64,000 nucleotides of DNA from DASUPK01 sp963747425. GTDB lineage: Bacteria; Actinomycetota; Thermoleophilia; Solirubrobacterales; 70-9. Shown here one piece after another: positions 26,473 to 35,574 of this stretch (position 1 is the stretch's first letter; the number at the start of each line of letters is the position of its first letter). Made by a program: the position numbers and the translations under genes. Location of the stretch: NCBI GenBank assembly GCA_963747425.1, contig CAVVFJ010000008.1:1-64000 (forward strand). The letters are read 5' to 3'. The notes below the pieces were generated by a model. The model was not told where the DNA came from. It saw only the letters and a program-made list of their open reading frames with translations, and made no database searches.

Positions 26473-26928
26473 ATGAGGATCTCCGCGAAAGCCGACTACG
26501 CCGTGCGCGCCGCGGTCGAGATGGCGGCGGCCGGGGACGAGCCGGTCAAGGGCGAGAAGCTGGCGGAGGCGCAGGGAATTCCGCTCCAGTTCCTCGAGCA
26601 CATACTGCTCGAGCTGAAGCACGCCCGGCTGGTCAGAGCCCGCCGGGGCGCTCGCGGTGGCTACTGGCTCGCCCAGCCACCCGAGGAGATCACCCTCGCG
26701 AACGTGATCCGCGCGGTCGAGGGGCCCCTCGCCAACATCCAGGACCAGGCCCCGGAGCAGACGAAGTACCCGGGCAACGCGCAGCAGCTCAGCGAGGTCT
26801 GGATCGCGGTCCGCGCCTCGCTGCGGCGCGTGCTCGAGCACGTCACCATCGCGGACCTCCGCGACGGCAAGATCCCAGCCGACGTCCTGGAGCTCACCCA
26901 GGACGAGGGCGCGCGAATCACCCGCTAG
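26473..26928 (+). CDS. Rrf2-family transcriptional regulator without Cys ligands
   Basis: A 151-residue protein whose N-terminus MRISAKADYAVRAAVEMAA is the Rrf2 hallmark. A winged helix covers residues ~8-85 (IPLQFLEHILLELKHARLVRARRGARGGYWLA), followed by the dimerisation helix. There is no cysteine at all, so it cannot hold the Fe-S cluster of IscR or NsrR. Cys-free Rrf2 proteins include CymR-type cysteine-metabolism regulators. Placed between the sulfate-reduction operon and a TauE-like permease, it is a good candidate for their regulator. Confidence 0.85.
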   Translation: MRISAKADYAVRAAVEMAAAGDEPVKGEKLAEAQGIPLQFLEHILLELKHARLVRARRGARGGYWLAQPPEEITLANVIRAVEGPLANIQDQAPEQTKYPGNAQQLSEVWIAVRASLRRVLEHVTIADLRDGKIPADVLELTQDEGARITR

Positions 26929-27077
26929 GCCGAATCGTCACAAGAAAGTCCAGCTATTAGGGGGAAAACCCCGGCTCGGCTATAGTGCCGCCTTCGCCTT
27001 TAGGACTCTTTCGGTCAAGAAAGGGAACAAGGTGGAAAAAGCGGCTTCGTCCCCTCGCCGCCTCCCCTATCTGACAA

Positions 27078-28058
27078 ATGGATCCAGCAATCATCTTCTT
27101 CGGCTTCGGCGTCGGCTTCCTGGTCGGGATGACCGGGATGGGCGGCGGGTCCCTGATGACGCCGCTGCTCGTCCTGGTCTTCGGGATCAAGCCGACGACC
27201 GCGATCGGCACCGACATCTTCTACGCGGCGGTGACCAAGACCGCCGGCAGCTGGCGGCACCTGAAGCTGAAGACGGTGAACCTGCCGCTGGTCTACTGGA
27301 TGGCCGCCGGCAGCGTCCCGTCCGCGATCGCGGGCGTCTGGTTCCTGGACTACCTGAAGCGCAGGCTCGGCGACAACCTGGATGAGACCGTGTTCGCGAT
27401 CCTCGCCGGCTGCCTGTTGGTAGTCGGCGCGGCGACCCTCCTCCGCGGCTTCTTCCTCGCGGACAAGATCCAGGAGCGAGACGACTTCGAGATGCACACC
27501 CGCCACAAGGTCGCCGCCGTCGGGATCGGCGCGACCACGGGCTTCGTGATCGGGCTGAGCTCGGCCGGCAGCGGCACGCTGATCGGGATCATGCTGATCG
27601 CCGTCTACCGGCTCACCCCGAGGAAGGTGGTGGGCACCGACGTCGTCCACGCAGCTCTCCTGCTCTGGGCGGCATCGATCGCGCACATCGTCAGCGGCAA
27701 TGTCGACTTCGGCCTGGCCGCCAACATCATGGTCGGCTCGGTGCCAGGCGTGGTGATCGGCTCGAACCTCTCGGTGAAGTGGCCGCAGGGCGCGCTGCGC
27801 TACGCCCTCGGCGTGGTCCTGATCGGCGCGGGGATCACGATCATGAACAAGGCCAATACCGACCTCGTCCCCTGGGTCGTGGGAGGTGCGTCCCTCGCGA
27901 TCGTGGCGCTGTTCGCCGTGCAGATGGCGCTGACGAAGGAAGTCGAGCACGACCCGGAGGAACAGGCGGAGCTGGAGCGCAACGCGAGGCTCGAGCGCGA
28001 GCTTGCGGCGCGCGCCCACGCCAGATCCCGCCCGGCGGCGGCAGCAGCCAAGGACTAA
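27078..28058 (+). CDS. TauE/SafE family anion transporter (likely sulfate or sulfite)
   Basis: A 326-residue protein with about 8 membrane helices. The two TauE/SafE repeats are GVGFLVGMTGMGGGSLMTPLL at the N-terminus and GATTGFVIGLSSAGSGTLIGIML in the second half, each followed by TPxxAIGTD or TPRKVVGTD. The final ~40 residues are charged and Ala-rich and probably cytoplasmic. The family moves sulfite, sulfate or sulfonates; its place after the Rrf2 gene and the sir-cysH-sat-cysC operon suggests sulfate import or sulfite export. Direction cannot be told from sequence. Confidence 0.85.
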   Translation: MDPAIIFFGFGVGFLVGMTGMGGGSLMTPLLVLVFGIKPTTAIGTDIFYAAVTKTAGSWRHLKLKTVNLPLVYWMAAGSVPSAIAGVWFLDYLKRRLGDNLDETVFAILAGCLLVVGAATLLRGFFLADKIQERDDFEMHTRHKVAAVGIGATTGFVIGLSSAGSGTLIGIMLIAVYRLTPRKVVGTDVVHAALLLWAASIAHIVSGNVDFGLAANIMVGSVPGVVIGSNLSVKWPQGALRYALGVVLIGAGITIMNKANTDLVPWVVGGASLAIVALFAVQMALTKEVEHDPEEQAELERNARLERELAARAHARSRPAAAAAKD

Positions 28059-28129
28059 GAGCCAACATCCGGGGTGCGACTTGATGGCGAGGCCGTCTGC
28101 CGGAACCGGCTACGCAATACTCCCCCGCC

Positions 28130-29905
28130 GTGTTCGAGAAAGTCCTGATCGCAAACCGCGGCGAGATCGCGATCCGCGTCGCCCGCACGCTGAAGGAGAT
28201 GGGGGTCGGCTCGGTCGCCGTCTACTCCGAGATCGACAGGGATGCTCCGCACGTCCGCGAGGCCGACGAGGCGTTCCTGCTCGGCCCCGCCACGCCGGCT
28301 GAGAGCTACCTCAACGTCGAGAAGATCCTCGAGCTCGCCTCTACCGCCGGCGCCGAGGCGATCCATCCCGGCTACGGCTTCCTCGCGGAGAACGCTGCCT
28401 TCGCCTCAGCCTGCGAGAAGGCCAAGATCACCTTCATCGGCCCCCCGCCGAAGGCCATCGAGGCGATGGGCTCCAAGACCCGCTCTCGCGAGCTGATGCA
28501 GAAGGCCGGAGTGCCGATCGTCCCCGGCGCGATCTCGCCAGTCGAGGACGTCGCGGCCGCCAAGAAGCAGGCCAAGGAGATCGGCTATCCGATCGCCTGC
28601 AAGGCGGCCGGCGGAGGCGGTGGCAAGGGCTTCCGAGTGGCCGTCGACGAGGAGTCGCTTCCGGATGCCTTCGAGGGCGCCGCCCGCGAGGGCGAGAAGT
28701 TCTTCAGCGACCCCACCGTCTACCTCGAGCGCTACCTGGAGGACCCTCGCCACGTCGAGGTCCAGGTGCTCGCCGACGCGAAGGGCAACGTCATCCACCT
28801 CGGGGAGCGCGACTGCTCGGTCCAGCGGCGACACCAGAAGCTGATCGAGGAGTCTCCCGGGCCCAAGGTCGACGAGGAGATGCGCGAGCGGATCGGCAAG
28901 ATCGCGATCGACGCTGCAGCGGCCGTCGGCTACCGCTCGGCGGGGACAGTTGAGGGACTCCAGGTGGGCGACGACTACTTCTTCCTCGAGATGAACACCC
29001 GCGTCCAGGTCGAGCACTGCGTCACCGAGATGGTCACCGGCATCGACATCGTGCGCGAGCAGGTGCTAATCGCGGCCGGAGAGAAGCTCTCCATCTCCCA
29101 GGAGGACGTTGAGCTCCGCGGCCATGCGATCGAGTGCCGGATCAACGCCGAGGCGGCGCACAAGAACTTCGCCCCCGCCCCCGGCAAGATCGTCGCCTAC
29201 CGCGAGCCCGCCGGACCAGGTGTGCGCGTCGACTCCGGGGTCGAGGCGGGCTCCGAAGTCACCCCGATGTACGACCCGATGGTCGCCAAGCTGATCGTCT
29301 GGGACGTCGATCGAGAGCACGCCACCCGGCGGATGCTGCGGGCGCTCGGCGAGTACGAGGTCGATGGCGTCACCACCCTGATCCCGTTCCACAAGGCGTT
29401 GCTGGCGACGAAGCAGTGGGCCAACGGCGAGACCTGCCACGACCTGGTCGGCGACAAGAAATGGCTCAAAGCCCTGGCCGCAGAGGAGACCGCCGAGACG
29501 GCCGTCCCGGCCGGCGAGGACGGAGCCAAGGTCTCGCGCGACTACATGGTCGAGGTGGGCGGAAAGCTCTTCGACGTCAAGGTGATCGGCGAGGCCGCCT
29601 CCGCTCCTGCGGCCGCCGTTGGCGGCGGCGCGGGCCTGAAGCGGCCCCCAAAGCGGGAACGGTCTGGCGGAGGCGGCAGCGCCGCATCCGGCGACGACCT
29701 GGTCTCCCCCCTCCAGGGCAACGTCTTCAAGGTCCCCGTCGAGGAGGGGCAGGAGGTCTCCGAGGGAGATCTAGTCTGCGTGATCGAGGCGATGAAGATG
29801 GAGAACGAGATCACCGCCCACAAGGCCGGCAAGATCACGTCCCTCGCCGCCAAGGAGGGCGCCTCGGTCAACCCCGGGGACGTGCTCGCCCAGATCCAGG
29901 GTTAA
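28130..29905 (+). CDS. pccA: Acetyl/propionyl-CoA carboxylase alpha subunit (biotin carboxylase + BCCP)
   Basis: GTG start; 591 residues. The N-terminal biotin carboxylase (KVLIANRGEIAIRVARTLKE) has the ATP-grasp glycine loop KAAGGGGGKGF, and catalytic segments GERDCSVQRRHQK and EMNTRVQVEHCVTE. A linker rich in Ala/Gly separates it from the C-terminal biotinyl domain with EAMKMEN; Lys556 is the biotinylated residue. It carboxylates biotin and hands it to the beta subunit at 16224-17792. Actinobacterial alpha subunits often serve more than one beta subunit, so acetyl-CoA may also be a substrate of the complex. Confidence 0.93.
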   Translation: MFEKVLIANRGEIAIRVARTLKEMGVGSVAVYSEIDRDAPHVREADEAFLLGPATPAESYLNVEKILELASTAGAEAIHPGYGFLAENAAFASACEKAKITFIGPPPKAIEAMGSKTRSRELMQKAGVPIVPGAISPVEDVAAAKKQAKEIGYPIACKAAGGGGGKGFRVAVDEESLPDAFEGAAREGEKFFSDPTVYLERYLEDPRHVEVQVLADAKGNVIHLGERDCSVQRRHQKLIEESPGPKVDEEMRERIGKIAIDAAAAVGYRSAGTVEGLQVGDDYFFLEMNTRVQVEHCVTEMVTGIDIVREQVLIAAGEKLSISQEDVELRGHAIECRINAEAAHKNFAPAPGKIVAYREPAGPGVRVDSGVEAGSEVTPMYDPMVAKLIVWDVDREHATRRMLRALGEYEVDGVTTLIPFHKALLATKQWANGETCHDLVGDKKWLKALAAEETAETAVPAGEDGAKVSRDYMVEVGGKLFDVKVIGEAASAPAAAVGGGAGLKRPPKRERSGGGGSAASGDDLVSPLQGNVFKVPVEEGQEVSEGDLVCVIEAMKMENEITAHKAGKITSLAAKEGASVNPGDVLAQIQG

Positions 29906-29937
29906 ACGGGTCGCGCTGTCGCGCGCCCTCGCAGCAC

Positions 29938-30621
29938 CTACTTCGCGCCGAGCTTCGCAGCGGCCTCGCGGAGGTTCTTGACCGTCGCGTCCGGGGCCTT
30001 GCGCCCCTCGAGCTTCTCACCGTTGCGATTCACCCAGATCACCGGCACGTTCAGCTTCAGGGCGGGCCCGACGTCGGACTCGTAGCCGGCGGCGATGTGC
30101 ACCCAGCCCTTCTTGCCGCCTATACGCCTTGCGCACTCGCGCAGGTGGGTCGGGTCGGGCTTGTAGCTGCGTACCTGCTGAGCGGTGACGACCAGGTCGA
30201 GCTCGGTCCGGAGGTGGCGGCGGGAAATGCCGAGCAGCTTGTCGTCCACGTTGGAGATGATCCCGATCTCGTACCGCTCCCGGAGCCGGTCCATCGCGGC
30301 GTTGGCCTCGCGAAAAGGGGGCCACGACGCCACGCTGTCGGGAAGGAACTGCGCGCGAGAGGGCTCGATCGTCCAGTCGATCTCCTCGGCGGCCTGCACG
30401 GCTGCCCTGCGCAGGACTTCCGCGTAGAGCTCGTAGGAGCCGGACATGATCTGCGCCTGCTTCTCGAAGAAGCTCTGCAGGAACGCCGCCGAGTCGATCG
30501 TGAGGCCATCGCGGTCGGCCTCCTTCTTGAAGGCATCGGTGATGCCCTTCTCCCAGTCGATCAGGGTGCCGTAGCAATCCGTGGTCACCCACTTGATGTC
30601 TTTCAGCTTTGGAAGGGCCAT
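29938..30621 (-). CDS. HAD hydrolase, haloacid dehalogenase type II-like
   Basis: A 227-residue HAD protein. Motif I is TTDCYGTLIDWEKG (nucleophile Asp at about 15), motif II IISNVDDKLL, motif III the Lys in RSYKPDPTHL, and motif IV AAGYESDVGPA. DCYGTLIDW, with Tyr after the nucleophile and DW at the end, is typical of L-2-haloacid dehalogenases and related phosphatases. Without the substrate pocket analysed, phosphatase is as likely as dehalogenase. Divergent from sucC across an imperfect inverted repeat. Confidence 0.85.
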   Translation of the reverse strand: MALPKLKDIKWVTTDCYGTLIDWEKGITDAFKKEADRDGLTIDSAAFLQSFFEKQAQIMSGSYELYAEVLRRAAVQAAEEIDWTIEPSRAQFLPDSVASWPPFREANAAMDRLRERYEIGIISNVDDKLLGISRRHLRTELDLVVTAQQVRSYKPDPTHLRECARRIGGKKGWVHIAAGYESDVGPALKLNVPVIWVNRNGEKLEGRKAPDATVKNLREAAAKLGAK

Positions 30622-30630
30622 GAGAGCCGC

Positions 30631-30655
30631 GGGAGTATTGCAATTTGCATTCTCC
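30631..30655. promoter_or_regulatory. Imperfect inverted repeat between HAD gene and sucC
   Basis: GGGAGTATTGCAA and TTTGCATTCTCC form a near-palindrome centred on an AT-rich core, 10 bases upstream of the HAD start (30621) and about 60 bases upstream of sucC. It may be an operator or promoter element for one or both genes; no known consensus was recognised. Confidence 0.3.
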
Positions 30656-30713
30656 GGGCGAGGCTGACCCCCCTCGGCGCACCCGATCGGCCCTCGTGTA
30701 CCCTCTCGCGGCC

Positions 30714-31880
30714 TTGGATCTGCTCGAGTATCAGGGAAAGCAGCTCTTCGCCCGCCACGGGGTCCCCGTACCCGAAGGGCGGGTCGCCGACACCGTCGAA
30801 GCCGCCGTGGAAGCGGCTGAGGAGATCGGCTATCCGTGCGTGATCAAGGCCCAGGTCCAGATCGGCGGGCGGGGCAAGGCCGGCGGGATCAAGGTCGCGG
30901 AAAACCGCGCCGAGGCCGAGGAGCACGCCAACGCCATCCTGGGGATGGACATCCGCGGCCCCCGAGGTGAGGGCCCGTTCACGGTTCATCAGGTCTGGGT
31001 CGAGAGCGCCTCTCAGATCGACGCCGAGTACTACGCCTCGATCATCCTCGACCGTTCCGCCAAGAAGCTGCTGGCGATGCTCTCGACCATGGGCGGCATG
31101 AACGTCGAGGAGATCGCCGAGAAGGACCCGGACGCGCTGGTCCGCCGCCATGTCCAGCCGAACGAGGGTTTCGGGGAAGCGCAGGCCTCCGCTCTGGCCT
31201 CGGATGCCGGGGTCCCGGAGGACGCCCGCGAGCAGACCGCCGCCATGCTCACGAAGCTCTACGGCGCGTTCAACGAGAGCGACGCGACCCTGATCGAGGT
31301 CAACCCGCTGGTCGTGACCAAGGGTGGCGACGTAGTCGCCCTCGACTCGAAGGTGACGATCGACAACTCCGCGCTCTACCGGCACGAGGACCTGGCGGAC
31401 CTCGAGGAGAGCTTCATCGAGGACCCCCAGGAGCGAATGGCCAAGGAGAAGGGCCTCACCTACGTGAAGCTCGATGGGGACATCGGGATCCTCGGCAACG
31501 GCGCCGGGCTCTGCATGTCCACCCTCGACGTCGTCGCACAAGCCGGCGGCTCCCCAGCCAACTTCCTCGACGCCGGGGGCGGCTCCAAGGCGGAGGCGAT
31601 CATCGACGCCCTCACCGTGATCACCTCGGATCCGAAGGTCGTCGCGATTCTCTTCAACATCTTCGGCGGCATCACGCGCTGCGACGAGATCGCCAAGGGC
31701 ATCATCGAGGCCTCGCAGCAGATCGAGATCGGCGTGCCGCTGGTGGTCCGCCTCGACGGGACCAACTCCGAGGAAGGGCTCGGCCTGCTCGCCGACGCCG
31801 ACCTTCCGAACCTCCACGTGGAGAAGACGATGATCGGCGCCGCCGAGAAGGTCGTCGAGCTCGCCAAGGCGGAGGCCTAG
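30714..31880 (+). CDS. sucC: Succinyl-CoA synthetase (ADP/GDP-forming) beta subunit
   Basis: The family N-terminus is MDLLEYQGKQLFARHG; TTG at 30714 gives exactly this, and 388 residues, the usual length. In-frame GTG 30696 is an alternative. It has an ATP-grasp domain (VIKAQVQIGGRGKAGGIK; EVNPLV for Mg2+) and a C-terminal CoA-ligase domain with GNGAGLCMSTLD and FNIFGGITRCDEIAKGI. With SucD it converts succinyl-CoA, ADP/GDP and Pi to succinate, CoA and ATP/GTP. It completes the TCA step that takes up the succinyl-CoA from the methylmalonyl-CoA pathway encoded nearby. Confidence 0.94.
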   Translation: MDLLEYQGKQLFARHGVPVPEGRVADTVEAAVEAAEEIGYPCVIKAQVQIGGRGKAGGIKVAENRAEAEEHANAILGMDIRGPRGEGPFTVHQVWVESASQIDAEYYASIILDRSAKKLLAMLSTMGGMNVEEIAEKDPDALVRRHVQPNEGFGEAQASALASDAGVPEDAREQTAAMLTKLYGAFNESDATLIEVNPLVVTKGGDVVALDSKVTIDNSALYRHEDLADLEESFIEDPQERMAKEKGLTYVKLDGDIGILGNGAGLCMSTLDVVAQAGGSPANFLDAGGGSKAEAIIDALTVITSDPKVVAILFNIFGGITRCDEIAKGIIEASQQIEIGVPLVVRLDGTNSEEGLGLLADADLPNLHVEKTMIGAAEKVVELAKAEA

Positions 31881-31884
31881 AGCC

Positions 31885-32763
31885 GTGTCGATCATCGTCG
31901 GCAACGAGACGAAGCTCGTCATCTCCGGCCTCACCGGCCGCGAGGGGACCTTCCACGGGCTGCGCAACCGCGACTACGGCACCGACGTCGTCGCCGGAGT
32001 CACTCCGAAGAAGGGAGGCCAGGATGTCGAGGGCATCCCCGTGTTCGACACGATCAAGGAGGCCGTCGACGAGCGCGGTGCGAACACCTCGATGATCTTC
32101 GTTCCCGCCCGCTTCGCCGCCGCATCGATCAACGAGGCGATCGACGCCGGCGTCGGGACGGTGATCGCGATCACCGAGCACATCCCGGTCCACGACATGC
32201 TCACCACCTACTGGAAGGCGCGCGACGCCGGTGTTCGACTGATCGGCCCGAACTGCCCCGGCGTGCTCAGCCCGGGCAAGGCGAACGTGGGGATCATCCC
32301 GGCGCAGTTCTTCGAGCAGGGCTCGATCGGCGTAGTCTCGAAGTCGGGCACGCTGACCTACCAGATCGGCAACGAGCTGAAGCAGGCCGGCCTCGGCAAC
32401 TCTTCGATCGTCGGGATCGGCGGCGACCCGATCGTCGGCTCGGACTTCATCGACGTCCTCACCCTCTTCGAGGAGGACGACGAGACGGAACTGATCGTGA
32501 TGGTGGGCGAGATCGGCGGCGACGCCGAGGAGCGCGCCGCCGAGTTCATCGCCGAGAGGATCTCCAAGCCGGTGGTCGCCTACATCGCCGGCTTCACGGC
32601 CCCGCCCGGCAAGCAGATGGGCCACGCCGGGGCGATCATCTCGGGATCCTCCGGGACCGCCGAGGCGAAGAAGGCCGCCCTGGAGGCCCAGGGCATCCGC
32701 GTGGGCAAGAGCCCGACCGAGACGGCCCAGCTCGCCGCCGAGACGATCGGCGCCAGGGCCTAG
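31885..32763 (+). CDS. sucD: Succinyl-CoA synthetase alpha subunit
   Basis: GTG start, 292 residues, 4 bases after the sucC stop. The CoA-binding Rossmann domain has VISGLTGREGTFHG at 12-25 and VTPKKGGQ; GPNCPGVLSPGKANVGI and VSKSGTLTYQI follow. The phosphohistidine is His247 in MGHAGAIISG, which is complete. Forms the SucCD enzyme with the upstream gene. Confidence 0.96.
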   Translation: MSIIVGNETKLVISGLTGREGTFHGLRNRDYGTDVVAGVTPKKGGQDVEGIPVFDTIKEAVDERGANTSMIFVPARFAAASINEAIDAGVGTVIAITEHIPVHDMLTTYWKARDAGVRLIGPNCPGVLSPGKANVGIIPAQFFEQGSIGVVSKSGTLTYQIGNELKQAGLGNSSIVGIGGDPIVGSDFIDVLTLFEEDDETELIVMVGEIGGDAEERAAEFIAERISKPVVAYIAGFTAPPGKQMGHAGAIISGSSGTAEAKKAALEAQGIRVGKSPTETAQLAAETIGARA

Positions 32764-32768
32764 AGCGA

Positions 32769-33341
32769 CTAAGCGGTCTGCTGCGAGGCGCTGCGGCGGA
32801 GCTTCGCCCGGGCACGCGCGGCCCGCTTCTGCTCCTCGCTCTTGGTCAGCGGCCTCGTGCGCGGAGCCTCTGGCGGAACCTGCTGTGGCTGCGGCGCTGC
32901 CTCGGGGCCGGTCGTTCGCTTGACCTGGTCCTGCTCGAGGCTTCCGCCGAGCAGCTCCTTTGCGGCGCGCACGGCCTCCTTGGGGGTCAGGTAGGTCGCC
33001 CAAGAGACGATCTTCGAGTCCTCGACGACCCAGAGGCCGCCGAAGCGGCGATCGATCGCGGTGCCCTCCTTGGGCTTTCCCAGCTCGCGGCAGATGCCGA
33101 CGACCTTGCCGGGCCCAACCTCGGCGATGTCCTCGAGCTCGAACCGGTACTGCTCCCAGCCATCGAGGTAGCGGCGCATCGCCCGCTGCACCTCGTCGTG
33201 GCCCCAGATCAGGTCGCCGTCGGGACGCGAGGCTCGCTCGTCCCAGCGAATCAGCGGGGCGGCGAGCCCCAACGCGATCTCGCAGTCCCCATTGCCGTAG
33301 GCCTGCAGCGCGATCTTGACCAACTCGAGCGATGCGGGCAT
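32769..33341 (-). CDS. SnoaL/NTF2-like protein with Pro/Lys/Arg-rich tail
   Basis: ATG at 33341 starts MPASLELVKIALQAYGNGD, the first helix of NTF2/SnoaL folds, for 190 residues. GHDEVQRAMRRYLDGWEQYRFELEDI and a run of strands complete the cone-shaped domain up to about residue 125. The remaining ~65 residues are Pro/Gln-rich, then Lys/Arg-rich (TKSEEQKRAARARAKLRRSA), and probably disordered. No catalytic residues could be assigned. Convergent with sucD. Confidence 0.75.
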   Translation of the reverse strand: MPASLELVKIALQAYGNGDCEIALGLAAPLIRWDERASRPDGDLIWGHDEVQRAMRRYLDGWEQYRFELEDIAEVGPGKVVGICRELGKPKEGTAIDRRFGGLWVVEDSKIVSWATYLTPKEAVRAAKELLGGSLEQDQVKRTTGPEAAPQPQQVPPEAPRTRPLTKSEEQKRAARARAKLRRSASQQTA

Positions 33342-33490
33342 CGGGCAACAGTATTGCCGACGCATCGGGCGCTGCAAATTCCATCAGCGCCTGAAATGGC
33401 ATCCATGCCGGCCGGAGGGCGTCTTGCCCAATCAGCGGCCTTCATCCCCCGCGCGGCGATTATGGCACCGTTCGTATACTCGAAGCGCCA

Positions 33491-34603
33491 GTGGCCGAAC
33501 GGACGATCAGCTTCGCGCGGGGTGCTCCCAGCGCCGACATCCTCCCCCACGACGCGGTGCGTGAGGCGGCCGCGCATGCTCTGGAATCGGACTGGGAGAA
33601 GGCGCTCAGCTATGGCACCGGGCGCGGCCACCTGGGGCTCTGCGAGTGGATCGCGGAGCTGCACGGCGTCGAGCCCGAGCAGGTGATGGTCACCAACGGC
33701 TCGATGGAGGGTGCCGCGCTTCTCTTCCGTCATCTCGTTTCGCAGGGCGATCGGGTGATCGTGGAGCAGCCCACCTATGACCGCACCCTGCTGCTCCTTC
33801 AGCAGGCCGGAGCGGACCTGGTTCCCGCACCGCTCGAGGGCGACGGCGTCGACCCGGCCGCGATCGAGTCGGCGTGCGGCCAGGGAGAGGTGAAGCTCGC
33901 CCATGTCATCCCCAACTTCCACAACCCGGCCGGCTGCACCCTCTCGCTCGACAAGCGCAGCGCGCTGGTGAAGCTCGCGGCCGACAACGGCTTCATCCTG
34001 TTCGAGGACGATCCCTACCGCCTGATCAGCTTCGACGACTCACGCGGCGAGACGATGCTGGACATGGACGCCGCCGACCGGGTGATCCATGCATCCTCGT
34101 TCTCGAAGTCGGTCAGCCCGGGCGTTCGAGTCGGCTATCTGGTCGGGCCTGCCGAGCAGATCGCGACGCTCGCCAAGCGGGCGAACGAGACCTACATCTC
34201 GCCGAACATGCTCGCCGAGTCGATCGTCTTCGAGCTCTGCCGCTCGGGCGGGCTGGAGGAGAACATCAAGGTCGTGAACGCGGCGCTCCGCGAGAGACGC
34301 GACGCCCTGGTCGAGGCGCTCCACGAGCACATCCCGGAGGCCGAGTTCGTGGTGCCGGCGGGCGGCTACTTCCTCTGGCTGGACCTGAAGGACGACGTCG
34401 ACACCGAGGCGCTCCTCATCGACGCCAAGGAGGAGGGCGTCACCTTCGTCGCGGGACCGGATTTCATGCTGGACGGCGGTACCTCCAGCCTGCGGCTCTC
34501 GTTCGCCCCGGTGCCGGCCGGCGAGGTGGCCGAGGGCGTTCAGCGCCTCGCCCGCGCCCTGGAGCGCCTGCGCGAGAGCGGCTCCAGCGCCAAAGCCGCC
34601 TAG
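33491..34603 (+). CDS. PLP-dependent aminotransferase, class I/II (MocR/2-aminoadipate type)
   Basis: GTG start, 370 residues, without the N-terminal GntR domain of MocR regulators. GAPSADILPHDAVREAA, YGTGRGHLGLCEWIA, VTNGSMEGAALLFRHLV, and NFHNPAGCTLS define the family. Asp/Tyr in FEDDPYRL bind PLP, and SSFSKSVSPGVRVGY contains the Schiff-base Lys. The last strand carries SLRLSFAP with the substrate carboxylate Arg. Related enzymes act on 2-aminoadipate, kynurenine, valine or aspartate; the specific amino acid cannot be told. Confidence 0.87.
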   Translation: MAERTISFARGAPSADILPHDAVREAAAHALESDWEKALSYGTGRGHLGLCEWIAELHGVEPEQVMVTNGSMEGAALLFRHLVSQGDRVIVEQPTYDRTLLLLQQAGADLVPAPLEGDGVDPAAIESACGQGEVKLAHVIPNFHNPAGCTLSLDKRSALVKLAADNGFILFEDDPYRLISFDDSRGETMLDMDAADRVIHASSFSKSVSPGVRVGYLVGPAEQIATLAKRANETYISPNMLAESIVFELCRSGGLEENIKVVNAALRERRDALVEALHEHIPEAEFVVPAGGYFLWLDLKDDVDTEALLIDAKEEGVTFVAGPDFMLDGGTSSLRLSFAPVPAGEVAEGVQRLARALERLRESGSSAKAA

Positions 34604-34779
34604 ACGCGATCCCCCAGGATCTCCCGGGCGCGCCGGTAGAGGCTCAGGTCCTCGGCGCGCGTCGGGTAGGGCTTGCGGCGCTGCTCGTTGCGGTGGGCCT
34701 CGATGGCCCTGACGATCGAGACCAGCCTGCGCTCTGCGAGGTTCCGGTCCGTGATCAATGCCCGGGTGCTCGATTCCAT
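34600..34779 (-). CDS. Small basic hypothetical protein
   Basis: ATG 34779 is preceded by GGGGGAAAGAGAG and yields 59 residues (MESSTRALITDRNLAERRL...). It is helical and basic, with the segment RRKPYPTRAEDLSLYRRAREILG. Its stop overlaps the convergent aminotransferase stop by 4 bases, the compact arrangement seen for other genes here. I do not recognise a family; small DNA- or RNA-binding is possible but unsupported. Confidence 0.5.
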   Translation of the reverse strand: MESSTRALITDRNLAERRLVSIVRAIEAHRNEQRRKPYPTRAEDLSLYRRAREILGDRV

Positions 34780-34862
34780 CTCAGTCTCTCTTTCCCCCGT
34801 GTTGTCGAGTAGCACGGAGTCTGGACCACGAACCTGAAGCTGGCGCTAACGACCGGTAAAGA

Positions 34863-35570
34863 TCAGCGGCCGTAGCGATCGGAGCTGATCACCAGCTGCT
34901 CGGGCAGCGGTGGGCGCGGCTCCGGAGCGGGATCGGCGCGCACGGAAACGGTCTCGGCAACGCTCTTGGACACCGGATGCTGCCCGTCGTCGGAGCCCAC
35001 GACGATCTCGTCCGCGTCCGAGCTCTCGATCTTCCCCTCGAGGCCGGGATGGATCCCGGTCCCCTTCAGGTAGTGGAGGATCTCCTCGGCCTCGTTCTCG
35101 AAGCGCAGGATGACCACAGTGGCGCCCGGCTCGACGTCCGCAAGCAGAACACCCTGCTCGCGCACTCCCTCGACGATCGGATGTCCGTGGGGGCACGTCT
35201 TCGCGTCTCCGATCGCGGCGAGCATCCTCTCCTCCAGGACCGGGGACATGGCGTGCTCGAGCCGCTCGGCCTCCTCGTGGACCTCGTCCCAGGGAATCCC
35301 GAGCACGTCCGTGAGGAACCGCTCGATCAGGCGGTGGCGCCGGACGATCGCCTGCGCCTCGCCGCGGCCGCGCTCGGTGAAGGTGAGCGACTTGTCATCG
35401 GCGCGCTCGACGTAGCCGTCGCCCTCGAGCCGTCCGATCATCTCGTGGACGGTGGGCGGCGACAGCTGCATCGCGCGCGCGATGTTCGCGCCGTTGATCT
35501 GCAGCCCGGCCTCCTCCAGCCAGAACATCGTCTGCAGGTACTCCTCCTCCGCGACAGTCGCCTGCGCCAT
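34863..35570 (-). CDS. DtxR/MntR-family metal-dependent repressor
   Basis: ATG 35570 gives 235 residues, starting MAQATVAEEEYLQTMFWLEE. The winged helix includes INGANIARAMQLSPPTVHEMIGRLEGDGYV. The dimerisation/metal domain has HRLIERFLTDVLGIPWDEVHEEAERLEHAMSP with the expected Glu and His metal ligands, then CPHGHP. A C-terminal FeoA/SH3-like domain (PGATVVILRFENEAEEILHYL) follows. It senses Fe2+ or Mn2+ and represses metal uptake. An 8-bp inverted repeat lies just before the start and could be its own operator. Confidence 0.9.
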   Translation of the reverse strand: MAQATVAEEEYLQTMFWLEEAGLQINGANIARAMQLSPPTVHEMIGRLEGDGYVERADDKSLTFTERGRGEAQAIVRRHRLIERFLTDVLGIPWDEVHEEAERLEHAMSPVLEERMLAAIGDAKTCPHGHPIVEGVREQGVLLADVEPGATVVILRFENEAEEILHYLKGTGIHPGLEGKIESSDADEIVVGSDDGQHPVSKSVAETVSVRADPAPEPRPPLPEQLVISSDRYGR

Positions 35571-35574
35571 GGCC

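Noticed and set aside
30631..30676. A second copy of the 13860 REP-like element
   Set aside because: GTATTGCAA and TGACCCCC are both present but the segment between is unrelated and the arms do not pair.
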